Positions 53,554 to 64,000 of a stretch of DNA of 64,000 bases are shown here, piece after piece. The notes under the pieces were generated by a model. The model saw only the letters and a program-made list of their open reading frames with translations, was not told the origin of the DNA and did no database searches. The position numbers were made by a program, and so were the translations under genes. The stretch lies in NCBI GenBank assembly GCA_025345505.1, contig JANVCC010000112.1, positions 1,829,324 through 1,893,323 of the forward strand, written 5' to 3'. Within the stretch, counting starts at the first letter, position 1. Each line of letters starts with the position of its first letter. The DNA comes from Todiramphus chloris collaris. Taxonomy: Eukaryota > Chordata > Aves > Coraciiformes > Alcedinidae.

Positions 53554-54016
53554 ATAGAATCATAGAATCATGGAACAGTCAGGGTTGGAAGGGACCTTAA
53601 AGCTGACCCAGTTCCAACCCCCCTGCCATGGGCAGGGACCCCTCCCACTAGAGCAGGTTGCTCACAGCCCCAGCCAGCCTGGCCTGAAACACTTCCAAGG
53701 ATGGGGCTTCCACCACCTCTCTGGGCAACCCCTGCCAGTGTCTCCCCAGCCTCCTGGGGAAGAAATTCTTCCTCATGTCCAACCTGAACCGACCTTTCTC
53801 TAGTTTTAATCCATCCCCTCCAGTCCTGTCACTGCCCCACAGCCTAACAAGTCCCTCCCCAGCTTTCTTGGAGCCCCTTCAGATACTGGGAGGCCACAAG
53901 AAGGTCTCCCCGGAGCCTTCTCTTCTCCAGGCTGAACAACCCCAGCTCTCTCAGTCTGTCCCCATAGCAGAGGTGCTCCAGCCCTCTGAGCATCCTCCTG
54001 GCCCTGCTCTGGACAC
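53554..54016 (-). mobile_element. CR1 LINE 3' fragment, minus orientation
   Basis: ATAGAATCATAGAATCATGG is followed by the wording shared with 14126, 19191 and 37238, extending to GCCCTGCTCTGGACAC, where it is truncated. The two end-repeat units are well preserved. It lies only about 535 bases from the plus-oriented CR1 ending at 53018, so the two form a tail-to-tail inverted pair. Confidence 0.95.
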
Positions 54017-56382
54017 CGCAGAGTAGAAGAGACCTTCATTCAACGGGGCCCTGTTGAAACAGGAGTCCAGCTCATCAGCACCTGCCAGCTCCTCTCCCCT
54101 GCAGAGTGTACTCGACAGCTGCCCAGGGTGCACGCGACACTGGTGATGTGAGGGCAAGGTCACAATGTTCAGTGCCTCACCGACAGCACCAGGGAATGGA
54201 AAGGGGCACGGATAAAAAGTTTAAATCATTTAGCAATCTAATGAAGAGCTGAACTGTTCTGAGCACCTGGCCTGGCGTTTCTGAGGAAACTTGTGCACGT
54301 TACAACTCCAGCTAAGGTGGCGGCGGAAAGGCCGCGAAGAGACACAAGCCAGAGAGGACGTGGCAACCTTCTCTGAAGCGATTTCTGCATCAGCTGTGAG
54401 CCTGGTTCACTCTTCACTTGGCTGCCAAGATCAGTTTGCTCACGGGGATGCTGTCTAATCATGAGTAGGGCACGGGCAGCAGAGAACTACTGACCTTGGC
54501 CCCATTCTCAGGGGTTAGCTCAGCAGAGTTCGCTCAGAAGCAGGGTCTCACAGCACATTTCACTCCAGTGGATGAGGCATAAAGAGATACAGACTACAGG
54601 GGTGTGTCCCCTTGTGCAGAAGGAGGACTCACCAAGTCAAGTATTATTTCCCAGACATTCCTAAAAGAAAGGTTTCCACTGAATAGAGAACTTTAGAAAG
54701 CAGTAATATTGCTCCAGTAATTCCTATCACAAAATATAATCCCTCTTTCATGCTGGTGTATTTCTTTGCTTTGGCAGAAATACAGAACATCTCCCAACTT
54801 GCCTGAAGAAATAAAGTTTACTTTTTATGCTCCATGAAATGGTAACAAAAAGTTGTAACCTGCCCTGAAGTTTTCCTTGTGTTTCCAGCTCCCAGCAAAT
54901 CCCACACGTACATATACACTCTGGAATTTTTGGGATACCCACAGCAGCTATTTTATTACAGGCTGTTTGACACGGACAAACAGCTGAAAGTGAAGCATTT
55001 TCACCAGCCATATGGTTTTCCCACACAGGCTTTGCTTCTGCATCGTGGCTCACCTGCTGCCAGCAGGCTCCAAGCTCCTGTGATCCCTCTAGATCCCTGC
55101 TCCTGCTGTTGGCCTGGGAAGTCCCATATTCATGCTGTTTTCCCACAGCCTCAGTGCAAGAACACAGAGTGACGCTGAACATTAGGAGCAGATGTTTTTA
55201 GCACAGGGTATTCCTTCACTAGCCTTCCTACAGTCTAGAAGATGACTTTCTCACAAAAAGAGGCAGGCATACAAGAGGCATTTCAAGCATGCAGTGATAC
55301 AATCACACCCCTCACTTCCCACTGCCTGCAGCACGGGCACTGGAGTTGTGATGGGCTTGCATCACACACAGGCACTCTGGTTTGCAGTGGGGTTACCCAG
55401 CCCACTGGTGGCATTTCCCACTGTGCACGAGCTAGAGAGATGGACCATGGTGATCTATCTGCCTCTGCAGTGATGTTCTCACCCTGATTCATGAAGGTAC
55501 CAGTAACTCCCCGAAATATACAGCATTGTCTCAGTGCACACGTGCCAAGAGAATGAAGACCATGTCTTGCTGTCTCCTCTGCTAACGCTGGCTGCAAAGG
55601 CCAAAGAATTCTTCATGCTAGCACCCACTGAAACAAAAGCTGGCTTAATTCTGCAAGGCCTTTTACTTAGGTCTCATTAGCTTTTTGTTTCTCTTTCTCT
55701 CCCTTCCCACCCCCAACTTGCATTAAAGTCGATGCCTCTCTCGAAAGTTTATCAGGCTGAGTCCCAAGAGGGAACTCATGGCTGGCCAGGCCGGCTACAG
55801 GGAGAGATTATTTTGTTTGGAGAATGTTTGTGTTTCACCACAAAAATGAGTGACTATTTTCCTTCGCTCTAAACAAAAGAAGCTCCATTTGGTTTGCATA
55901 ACTCTGGCCATCTGACGCCTTCCTGGAAAACTTGCATAGGGAAACCAAATAAAACAACACTTCTCAGCTGCCATTGCATCTGCGTCTGCAGGATGCATTT
56001 GAGAGAACGCCGCTTTTCTCTTCTGCTTCAGAAAAAAAAAAAAGCTTGCTGTGTTCCTGTGCAGTGAGAGATGGGCCCGATGGCTCCCAAACTCTAGGGC
56101 TTGTGCCAAAATGTGAACGCTGTGGTTTGGATTCCTCGCAGCTGACACCAGGAGTGGGAGGGCTGCGGAAGGCGGGGAGCGGGGCGCTCCACCCAGTGTC
56201 GCTGCCTTTGCTGCCCAGGAAGAGAGTTCTGTTCTCGGCTCGGCCCCGAGCTGGCCGTGTGACCGTGAAGAAATCACTTGGCCTCCTTTACTGAGTCTAG
56301 AGAAAGGATGCCCAGGCCTTGATCACAACTCAGACATCAATCAAGGGCAGGACTTGGACATCTATGGTCTAGGGGTGAACTC

Positions 56383-56450
56383 GTAGAGTAGGGTTAATGG
56401 TTGGACACGATGATCCCAAGGGGCTTTTCCAACCCGAGTGATTCTGTGAT
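56383..56450 (+). mobile_element. Short CR1 3' terminus, plus orientation
   Basis: GTAGAGTAGGGTTAATGGTT, then GATGATCCCAAGGGGCTTTT and ATTCTGTGAT, is the sense form of the subfamily seen reversed at 13198 and 43387. Only about 70 bases remain. Confidence 0.9.
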
Positions 56451-58094
56451 CTTCAGGAAATATTGCAGTGCCTCATTTCTGAGCAAGTCTGTCCACAGAC
56501 GTGGGCACAATTTGTTCCTTACCTGTGCACCTCTAGTCATGCCATCAAGCACCATATAACTCCCCACAGGACACAGCACACACAGTCAGTCCTGAGGCAC
56601 AAGGCGTTCAGAGCAGCACGCAAGACTGGAGAAGGGTCAAACACCTCACAAAAATACGTCTGCTTTCTGTGGATGCCCTTTCAGTAAGGTACTTTCTACT
56701 GCTCAAATTCCTGTTATTCACTATCCAGCATTCTTACACCTTTTAACAACTATCTGTAGCCTGTAAAATCTATTATTCCCAGCATTAGTGAATAGTTTCT
56801 CTTGCCATTAGCAGGGTGTAACCTTTTGGCGAGCCAGGACCTGGAGTGCTTCCCAACCATAATAATAAAAGCCTCGATATATGCATGAGGTTTGAACACA
56901 GAAGAGCAAACCTCAATAAAAGAGAGGCATAGAAACCCAAAGAAGGTGACCAAGACAGATAGTGCTTTCTTTTAGCCATACCACCAAACTAACAGCCTTT
57001 GCTTTGGTTAATGGTTCATCCAAGGACTGGCTGGCTTGCTGCAAACTGACAGCAATGATCCCTTACAGAAGGGCTCAAGAAAGCACAGTGTTCCCAAACT
57101 GCCACCACCACCAGTGCTGATCGTTGGACTCGCAGTATCAGCGGTGGTTTTGTCCAGAAAGGCTGCAAAAGCTGCTTGCCACACTTCCCGTGTAGCACAG
57201 GCTAACAATCCCTTCAGTTACCCCTGTGTTTAGGATTTGTGTTCAACTAAAGTACACCTCAGAAAACACTTTGACCTCGTCTTCTGTTTCTGCTGGAGAA
57301 GAGTCTGGTCGATCAGACTCGTGCAGCCAGGCTGGGGTGGGAGTCCAGCTGCTCTCACCTAAGAGTCCCTCGGGAAGATCCGTGCTAAGAAGTGTTGTCC
57401 GTACCCCAGCCCACTGCAGACTGGTAGCCCTGAGTCACCGTGAGCCTGAGCACTTCCCTCGTCCCTTTGTCACCTCAGATGAGACAAAATACCTCCAAAC
57501 TCTCTGCACTGCCTACCAAAGCGCAGTCTCTGGTCCTCCTGGCTGACTCCTCCTCTCATGCCACTCCTTGTGACAACTCTGCAAGCAAAGTTTTTATTTC
57601 AAACCCATTTTGTGGGGAGGTAGGAATGCAGAAAGACACTGGAACGCTCTCTGAGCTACAGAAACTGACTACGAGAAAGACCCATAAATAAGAAATGTTT
57701 TGTTAATGCTGTAATGAAAACCACATTGAGATCATTGCTCTGCTTTGTGCAGGGACACATGAGCTCTGAATGCCAAAGCCATTCAGAGCAGAGTCAGGGG
57801 ACAGTGGGAAGAGACAGATAAGCACTGAACCGTGATATCACATGCATAACAATCTCTAGATGGAGAGAAGGGATCTGGAAGGAATCACTTTTTCTCTCAT
57901 GGCTTCATCTGCTGAGCACACAGCTCTGCTCCACAAGCACATACAGCTCAGAAACTACTCACAGCACTTGGCAAAGCACCACGCTATTCATTTGCTCGTG
58001 CTCACAAGTGGCAGCCCAGGGGAGCAGCAGCACACACTGCAGCAGCAGAGGGTCACTCCCGGGCAGGAGCTGTGGTCCAGCAACACAACAGCTC

Positions 58095-58530
58095 CACTGC
58101 AATCTCAGAGCTCTTACCAGAAGCTCTATTCTGCTTATTTGCACAGATTGCACTTAATGTCCCTGGCCAGATTTATCTCTACCTGTGCTTTAGCTTTCCT
58201 AACCTGATCCCTAGATGGACAAGTTCTTTGTAGTCCTCCCAGTCTACCTGTCCTTGCTTCCACTCTCTGCAGGTTTTCTTTTTGCCTTTAAGTGCATTCA
58301 GGGGCATCTTGTTCACCCATGCAGCCCTCCTGGCATTCTTGCCTGCCTTCCTCTTTTTAGGGACACAATGCTCCTGGGCTTGGAGGAAGTGGTCTTTGAA
58401 TACTGTCCAGCTTTCTTGGGTCCCTCTCCCACTCAGGGCTTCCTCCCATGGTACTCCACCAAGCAGACCCCAAAAGAGGTCAGTCTACTCTCCTGAAGTC
58501 CACGGTGGCGAGCTTGGTAAAGCTCCACAT
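58095..58530 (-). mobile_element. Internal CR1 ORF2 fragment (endonuclease-RT linker), minus orientation
   Basis: The minus strand, read with several frameshifts, gives the CR1 ORF2 linker between endonuclease and reverse transcriptase: LVEYHG, GKKKT-like basic runs, WKQGQVDWEDYK-like text and an LKST start. The nucleotide wording (CAGCTTTCTTGGGTCCCTCT, TACTCCACCAAGCAGACCCC, TCTCCTGAAGTCCACGG) is familiar from antisense CR1. It is diverged and lacks any CR1 3' end nearby. The borders are approximate. Confidence 0.7.
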
Positions 58531-61500
58531 TGCACAGAGAGTCTGCTCCTCACTCAGCCCAAGCTTCCTGACTGCTCTGTGCTTCTTCCTCCACACCCAC
58601 CTGGACAGCAGCAGAGAAATCTGCTGGAGGGCAATGCACAGGACTCCTGTTTTAAAAGTTCTTACACTGCTATGTTGGAGGTTAGGAGAGCACTGGAAGG
58701 AAGTGTGGCTGTTTATCCTGGCTTTGTATTCCTGTTTTTCATATTATTTCTCGAGCCACCTTTCAAATCAGGATGCCAGGCTCACCTTGGGGTATGTTTT
58801 CACCTGGGTGAAACTAGAGGCACAGGTCATGTCCTTCAGAAAGGTCACAGCCCCAAAACCACCTGATGGAGTTTGCACACAGTGATGGACATTCTCTAGT
58901 ACCACAGCAGAAAGAGGGAAAAGCTGCTGGGAGAAAATAAAAGATTCAGTGGAGGGTTAAAGTGACATGATCAAGTCAGGAAATCAGGGATTAGAGTGGA
59001 ACTGGAAGGCAAAACGTTCCCGTGCTAAGAGTGACCAGGCTGTGAGAAAGTAAAGATATCACAAGAAAAGTACTGTGCTGCCAGGAGGAATGGAAAGATG
59101 GGGAAAATGGAGCAACCTGCTGGGCTCAAAAACAGAACACAAGTTTTAGAAGGCATTTGTTGGGCAGTCTGGGGATACAGCTCCCTGTACAGCTCACTCT
59201 CCACTGGTACGTGGCAAAGTCCTGCTCCCACTGTCTCTTCCTCATTTTCCCTCAGTTCTGGTACTCGGTGCTGAAAAACAATAAATCAGGCTAGTTCGTG
59301 CAAAGGATGAGTTTTGGCCAAGAGTCCAGAGCACTCACTAGAAGACAGAAGTTCCAGCCCCACCTCTGCTGTGCTGCAGCCATTTCCTCACCAATCTGTC
59401 TCTATTCAGTTTTAAACTCCCTAGGACAGAGCTGCCTCAACGCCCAGAACTCTCTTTGCTGAACCCCTCACAGTCTGGGTAGACAAAGGCGTTTCAGCCC
59501 CACAAAGCACTCCCAAGTCACTGCACTGGATAATCACTTTTAACTCTGTGCAGTCTGAAACCAATTCTCCCAGGTCCTGCTGCTGGCAGAAAATGCTCTG
59601 CTGTTGAACATGCATCTCATTACAGCTCTGTTCAGCCAAATATTCTTCATGGCTTCTACAGATGTTCCTCTTTTTTTTTTATCCCATAGCTATGAACATT
59701 ATGAGGCGATGCTCTCTTCACCTGCCACTTTTCTCTGCCAATAATCCCAATGAAAATCTATTAGCTCATGCCTTTAACCTCAGCTAAGTCCTAGCTGTGC
59801 TGGTCTACATCTCATCTGGGATAATTTAAGGTTTCAGGAACTATTGGCTTAGTGTTATCTTTAAAAATACCTCCCTCCCAGATACAGTCAGAGGCTGAGA
59901 GGTTTCAAGCAAACAAAAATAGCTGAGCTATCCAATCTCCACAAGGCTTCCATACAATTCCCATTTGGTTAACTCTTCTGTAAAGCTGTTTGCCAAGTGC
60001 CACAAGGGCATGCTGAGACCTCAGGCTGGAGCTGCAGGCTCCAGTAAAGCCAAACACTGAGATACATTCTCACAGACACCAACTTCAAGATACAGATTGA
60101 TTTTAAAGCTCCTAATAAAAAGCTCAACTTAAGCCCAAGATCCAAGTTTTTCAGGCATTCTGGACTCGTGCTCGAAGACCTTTGTGCTGCAGCTCTCGAA
60201 AGCAGAGGAAATGGAAAGCAGTTTGGGGAATACAGAGTAATGGTGTCCTTCCACTAAGGAAGGACCAAACCAAGATCATATCCCCTGCCACACAGGTTGC
60301 AAATCTGGCCCCTGGGGGTCCCAATCAGTCTTGCTTTAGAGACCTCCAACAGCCTCTCAAAGGGATATCTAGCCTGAGGGATGTTCAGGACTTTAAACAA
60401 GGCCAAGCCAAGTTACAGCAGAGTGACGTGGGCACTCCTAAATCCTGCAGATTTAGGGGCTTCTGCCACGTTGAGTGGGGGTCTTGTAACTCCTGTGACT
60501 TCCTTCTTACATGTCCATGCATTTCTTAGCATAAAACACAACTGCTTGAGAAATCCTCAAGCTCAAACTAGCTTTTCTCTTGAGCTGAGAGTAGTGTCTC
60601 CACAAAATGGAAGTTTTCATCCAAATCACATGTTTGATATGGGATATTCATGTTTTCATTGAAAAAAGGACAGCAGACATGCAAACTAAGAATGCTACAA
60701 ACTGTCAGCTGCCAGCAACCAAACTCAAAGGCTTTTGTGTTTGCACCACATGGCTTTAGACTTGTGATGAAGAGAAAACTTCTCAATATTTGAAGAGAAA
60801 TTTCATTTCCATTGGAGCCTTTCAGGTGGAGAGAGAACGGAATGTTTCGTGCCCGTCTCTAGAGAACTACAGATTTTATAACACATGATCCAAACAAAAC
60901 TTCGGATCTGAACTCGGGGGAGAAACCAAACATGGTTCAACACCTAAATGCAGCCAAGAACCAGATTTAAGGAGTTCTGGCCATGTGTCAGGTTTGGGTC
61001 TGGTTTTATGGAGCATAAAAGTAATGGCAGGAACCTGTGCCTACCTCTGCTGTTCTTTTTAGCAAGCCACCTCTCAGTTGTTCACATATCTCCAGCACTT
61101 ATCTCCAGGCTGCAAGGAGATGTCTCCAAACCAGTTAATTCACCATATTCCCCACACCCCAGTGCTTTCACTCGGATCCCTCTCCTTCCCCATTCCCCCC
61201 TCATTCTTCCTCCTGCTCTTCATGTCCTCAACACCACAACTGAATGAAGAAACCATGAACAACAGCCAGCCAAGCTTTCTGGCAACCCCAGAACCTGCCT
61301 GCTGCAGAGGGGACCAGCACAACACTACAAAATCCACCCAGGACAAATTTCCTGCACCCGCTGTGCTATAAACATACCTGCCCTGAACGCTCAGTGCCAT
61401 TCATTCCTCACAGGGCAATCAGCCTCAGCAAATTGTGCCCCTGCTCCCAACAGCAAAGCACACAGATGCTCAAGGCACAAGCAAGTCCAGCACTGAGCCA

Positions 61501-61696
61501 TTAGCCTCACATCTGTCTGATTCTTAATAGATTAATTCACATATTTATGTTATACTCAAAAGGGTCAGGACTGCCTCCAAAACAATCAGGAAGCTTCTGA
61601 ATAGATTCCATGTCAAAGAAGGTGAATTCTACTGTCACTGGTGGTATTAGATATGAGTTATGCTTTCTTGGCTTCCTGTGTAGGTTAGCAGGCATG

Positions 61697-61786
61697 GTAT
61701 GTTTAGTGGTAGGCTTGGCAGTGTTAGGTTAATGATTGGACTTGATGATCTTCAAGGTCTTTTCCAACCAGAACTGTTCTGTGATG
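61697..61786 (+). mobile_element. Short CR1 3' terminus, plus orientation
   Basis: GTATGTTTAGTGGTAGGCTT, then AATGATTGGACTTGATGATC, AAGGTCTTTTCCAACC and TGTTCTGTGATGAG, is a diverged CR1 3' end, about 90 bases long. Confidence 0.87.
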
Positions 61787-62377
61787 AGAACAATAGGATC
61801 ATGAGTTCTTCCAGCTAAACGACTCTCAGTACACTTCATCAAAAGACCAGACACTCAGGGTCCAGTTCACTTCTCTTGCTTTGCTTTTTCTGCTTAGTGA
61901 GCTCCATAGAGGAAAAATCTGTGCACGTTGCACCCCTAGAAGCACAGCAATACCTTTTGGTTGGAGCCCCTGCTGCAATACAGCTTCCAACAAGAGTGTT
62001 TACTTCAGCTGCATGACCTGGCCTGCTAAGTACCACAAAATACAGGTAAGGAGAGAAACAGACCCGATCTCACTGCATACTTAACCCAGCAAGACACATG
62101 TAGATCCTCTTTACAGACAAGTTTCTTGTCTTCTGGATTTTGTCCTCCACTGCTCCCGTGTACCTATCCACATACCTGCTGTCAGAGTCTCAGCGTACGA
62201 TACCACCAGCAAATTTACTCAAAACACCCCCAAACTCTTCTGTATTCTGCAGATTATTAGCTCTTCCTTCACCCCACCATGATTACCCTCACAGTCAACA
62301 TATTTAAGGATCCAAAATGTTTTGCAAGCAAGTGCTTGCCAGTGCAGAGTCAGATACAAAAAATCAGAGCATCTTAC

Positions 62378-62476
62378 TGAGAGTAACGGTGTCATTGATC
62401 CTGAAACTGCAGAGCACTCTGTCAACGTTGCGGGCATGTCGAAATCCGTTGCCTCTCACAACAACCTGAAATGACT
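62378..62476 (-). CDS. ANTXR1: ANTXR1 exon, Ig-like ectodomain (about exon 10)
   Basis: This 99-base exon encodes 32 whole codons, with two bases of a split codon at the start and one at the end (phase 1 in, phase 1 out). The reading runs from [11 protein letters not shown] through RVLCSF to INDTVTL, which matches the membrane-proximal Ig-like domain of ANTXR1 just after the VWA domain. The single cysteine, in the VLCSF motif, is a likely partner for a disulphide within the fold. The acceptor reads TTGCTACAG and the donor GTAAGA. It is the first coding exon met in gene order here, and the preceding exon is not found in the 1.5 kb to the right edge. An arginine after CSF, where mammals have lysine, is a conservative change. 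The paralogue ANTXR2 has a similar domain, but the downstream exons settle the identity. Confidence 0.93.
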
Positions 62477-64000
62477 CTGTAGCAAAAGAGACAGGAGGTT
62501 ATTGATAGGTAGCAAGGCAAAGAAAGGTCACAGAGACCTGTCGGAAGTTGTCACTTGAGATCTCTTGAGCTAAAATGTGCAGTTTGTTTAGAAATGGTTA
62601 AAAATTGATCTTCCGCTCTCTCCCTGACCTATTTCATCTTGAGTTTTTAGAAACAGAAAATAATACACAACAGAAACGTTATCTGACCTGCAGTGAAAAC
62701 ATTTAAGCCTTAGAGACACGGAGCTTGCCACTGCCTGGGTTGCTATTTTAAATGGCAGAAAGTTTGGGGTGAAGAAAGGCAAAAGTATCTTTCCATGGAA
62801 AGAAAAAACCTTCCAGAGACAGGTAACTTGGAGAAACTTGGAGAAGTTCAAGTGTTATTTTCCCAGGTAATGACAAATGCCATCTGTTGCCAGGAGTTTT
62901 GTCACGTCCTGCCCCACTTTCCTGTACAATGACCGAGAGTCTCTGGCTGGACTCGTTTTCATACGATGGCAGGAGGTTTCACCAACCAACCAACCAACCA
63001 ACCAACCAACCAACCAACCAGCTTTCTAGACTCTGGAGAGGGCTATGACCTCAGAGCCTGTGGGCATTTCTCCAAGGCATCCTCTTTGCTATTCCTCCAG
63101 ATCAACTCTACAAGGTCATAGGAAGCTGCAGCGCAAGCAAGAAGCATCCAGGAGAGTGAGCAACACCTGAGCACTGAACTGAGAGGTCCACTTTGAAACA
63201 AGCAAGGCTGAGCACCAAGATCATATCCTCACAAGTCTTTCAGACCAGTCTCTACTGTCCCTCATCGTTCCAACTATGTGAACCTAGTGCTGGGAAAAGT
63301 TTACACACTTCCTGCAGCCACCAGCATTACAACTGCCTTGCAAGGAAAGCACTGTTTTCAGACCTTCAGGTTTTGAAGCGTGGCCACAATCCCAGAAAGG
63401 TTCTGGCAGCAGACACAGGGCCTCAAACTCCACAGTTCCCCGTGGCAAAGGAAGCAGCCCCCACAGTTCCTGTTCCTATCTGGGAGAGGCACTCGGATAA
63501 TCCCCACTGATGTTTCGCCGGTGGATGCGGTTCGAACACAAAGGTCTCACCGTCCGAGACAGCACAGGAGGAGTCACAGTGCATCAGAAACACCACCCTG
63601 CTTTTAAAATTCCCAGGAGCAACAGGGAAACTTGTTTTTCCAGATTCAAAGTTTTCCCCTTGCACTTTACAGTCCCCATCTTCTTTCATCTCCCCTAAGG
63701 ACTCTCACACTGTACTTGTCAAAAAAAAAGCAGATTTGCTCTGGAATCTGGGCTCTCTTCCAGGTCCCACTCGTTTACAGCCAAGCTGCAAATCATCCCA
63801 CCACATCTAGCCAGGGAAGCTGCATCACAGGCCCATTATGTGTTGTCCAAGAGCATTTGGGAAGAACAGAGGAGAAAAGCTCTGTTCTGGAGTGTGGGGG
63901 CTGATGAATACTTAGGAGAAATCACAGAAGTCTCATCTGCTGGAGAATGAGACCTCAAGTACAGTCAGAGAAAAGCGTATCAGTGATGTCAGATTAGCCA
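62477..64000 (-). other. Partial ANTXR1 intron to the right edge
   Basis: No exon was recognised. The preceding Ig-domain exon was looked for on the minus strand and not seen, so it should lie beyond the edge. The stretch holds the (ACCA)10 microsatellite and no other repeat. Confidence 0.7.
62981..63020 (+). repeat. (ACCA)10 microsatellite
   Basis: Forty bases of uninterrupted ACCA tetranucleotide, about 505 bases from the Ig-domain exon at 62378-62476. A perfect array of this length is likely to vary in length between individuals. Confidence 0.98.

Larger units (their letters stand above)
51835..62377 (-). other. ANTXR1 intron (10.5 kb)
   Basis: It contains CR1 elements at 52541-53018, 53554-54016, 56383-56450, about 58095-58530 and 61697-61786. 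No further exon or RNA gene was recognised. Other open frames are short and unfamiliar. Confidence 0.75.

Noticed and set aside
53570-53803. Nearly identical small proteins at 14102-14363, 19145-19433, 37162-37482 and 53570-53803, suggesting a gene family
   Set aside because: All four are antisense readings of one CR1 subfamily's 3' end; the similarity is that of the repeat.
58282-58866. 194-codon and overlapping 145-codon plus-strand frames
   Set aside because: Largely the antisense of an internal CR1 ORF2 fragment, with no family resemblance in the rest.
62477-64000. The preceding Ig-domain exon or VWA exons
   Set aside because: No minus-strand frame here resembles them; the 88-codon frame at 63423-63689 does not match the family.

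Overview
The window is vertebrate nuclear DNA, most likely from a bird. It has short exons flanked by GT/AG splice sites and separated by kilobase introns. CR1 LINE fragments are numerous, several ending in the typical ATTCTATG-type 3' repeat, and no other interspersed repeat family was recognised. CR1 of this kind is the dominant repeat of birds, so a bird is favoured, although crocodilians and turtles also carry CR1. No species can be named from the sequence.

The whole window lies inside one gene on the minus strand: ANTXR1 (TEM8, anthrax toxin receptor 1), a single-pass membrane receptor for collagen and other matrix ligands. Eight consecutive coding exons are present, read from high to low coordinates: 62476-62378, 51834-51765 and 51452-51374 (Ig-like ectodomain), 34335-34240 (transmembrane segment), 22865-22824, 14693-14598, 13697-13530 and 6414-6334 (cytoplasmic tail). 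All sixteen splice sites are canonical, the phases join without a break (1, 1, 2, then 0) and every exon is open. The 5' exons (signal peptide, von Willebrand A domain, start of the Ig-like domain) lie beyond the right edge. The last exon (C-terminal proline-rich tail and 3' UTR) lies beyond the left edge. The coding exons total 731 bases, about 1.1% of the window.

The rest is intron: a partial 6.3 kb intron on the left, then 7.1, 0.9, 8.1, 11.4, 17.0, 0.31 and 10.5 kb, and a partial 1.5 kb intron on the right. The introns hold at least fourteen CR1 fragments in both orientations. These include one clear nested pair (a younger CR1 inside an older one at 36524-37910) and one internal CR1 ORF2 fragment without its 3' end (about 58095-58530). 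There is also a 12-copy, 16-bp minisatellite (44765-44960), an (ACCA)10 microsatellite (62981-63020), a poly-T/poly-A inverted pair (20212-20256) and a 400-base assembly gap inside a CR1 (6979-7378).

I found no second gene, tRNA, rRNA, CRISPR array or bacterial-type system. The window does not appear to hold a new biological system. The points most worth checking are the nested CR1, the minisatellite, a 241-codon open frame in the intron just downstream of the transmembrane exon, and the short tails that intron retention would create.
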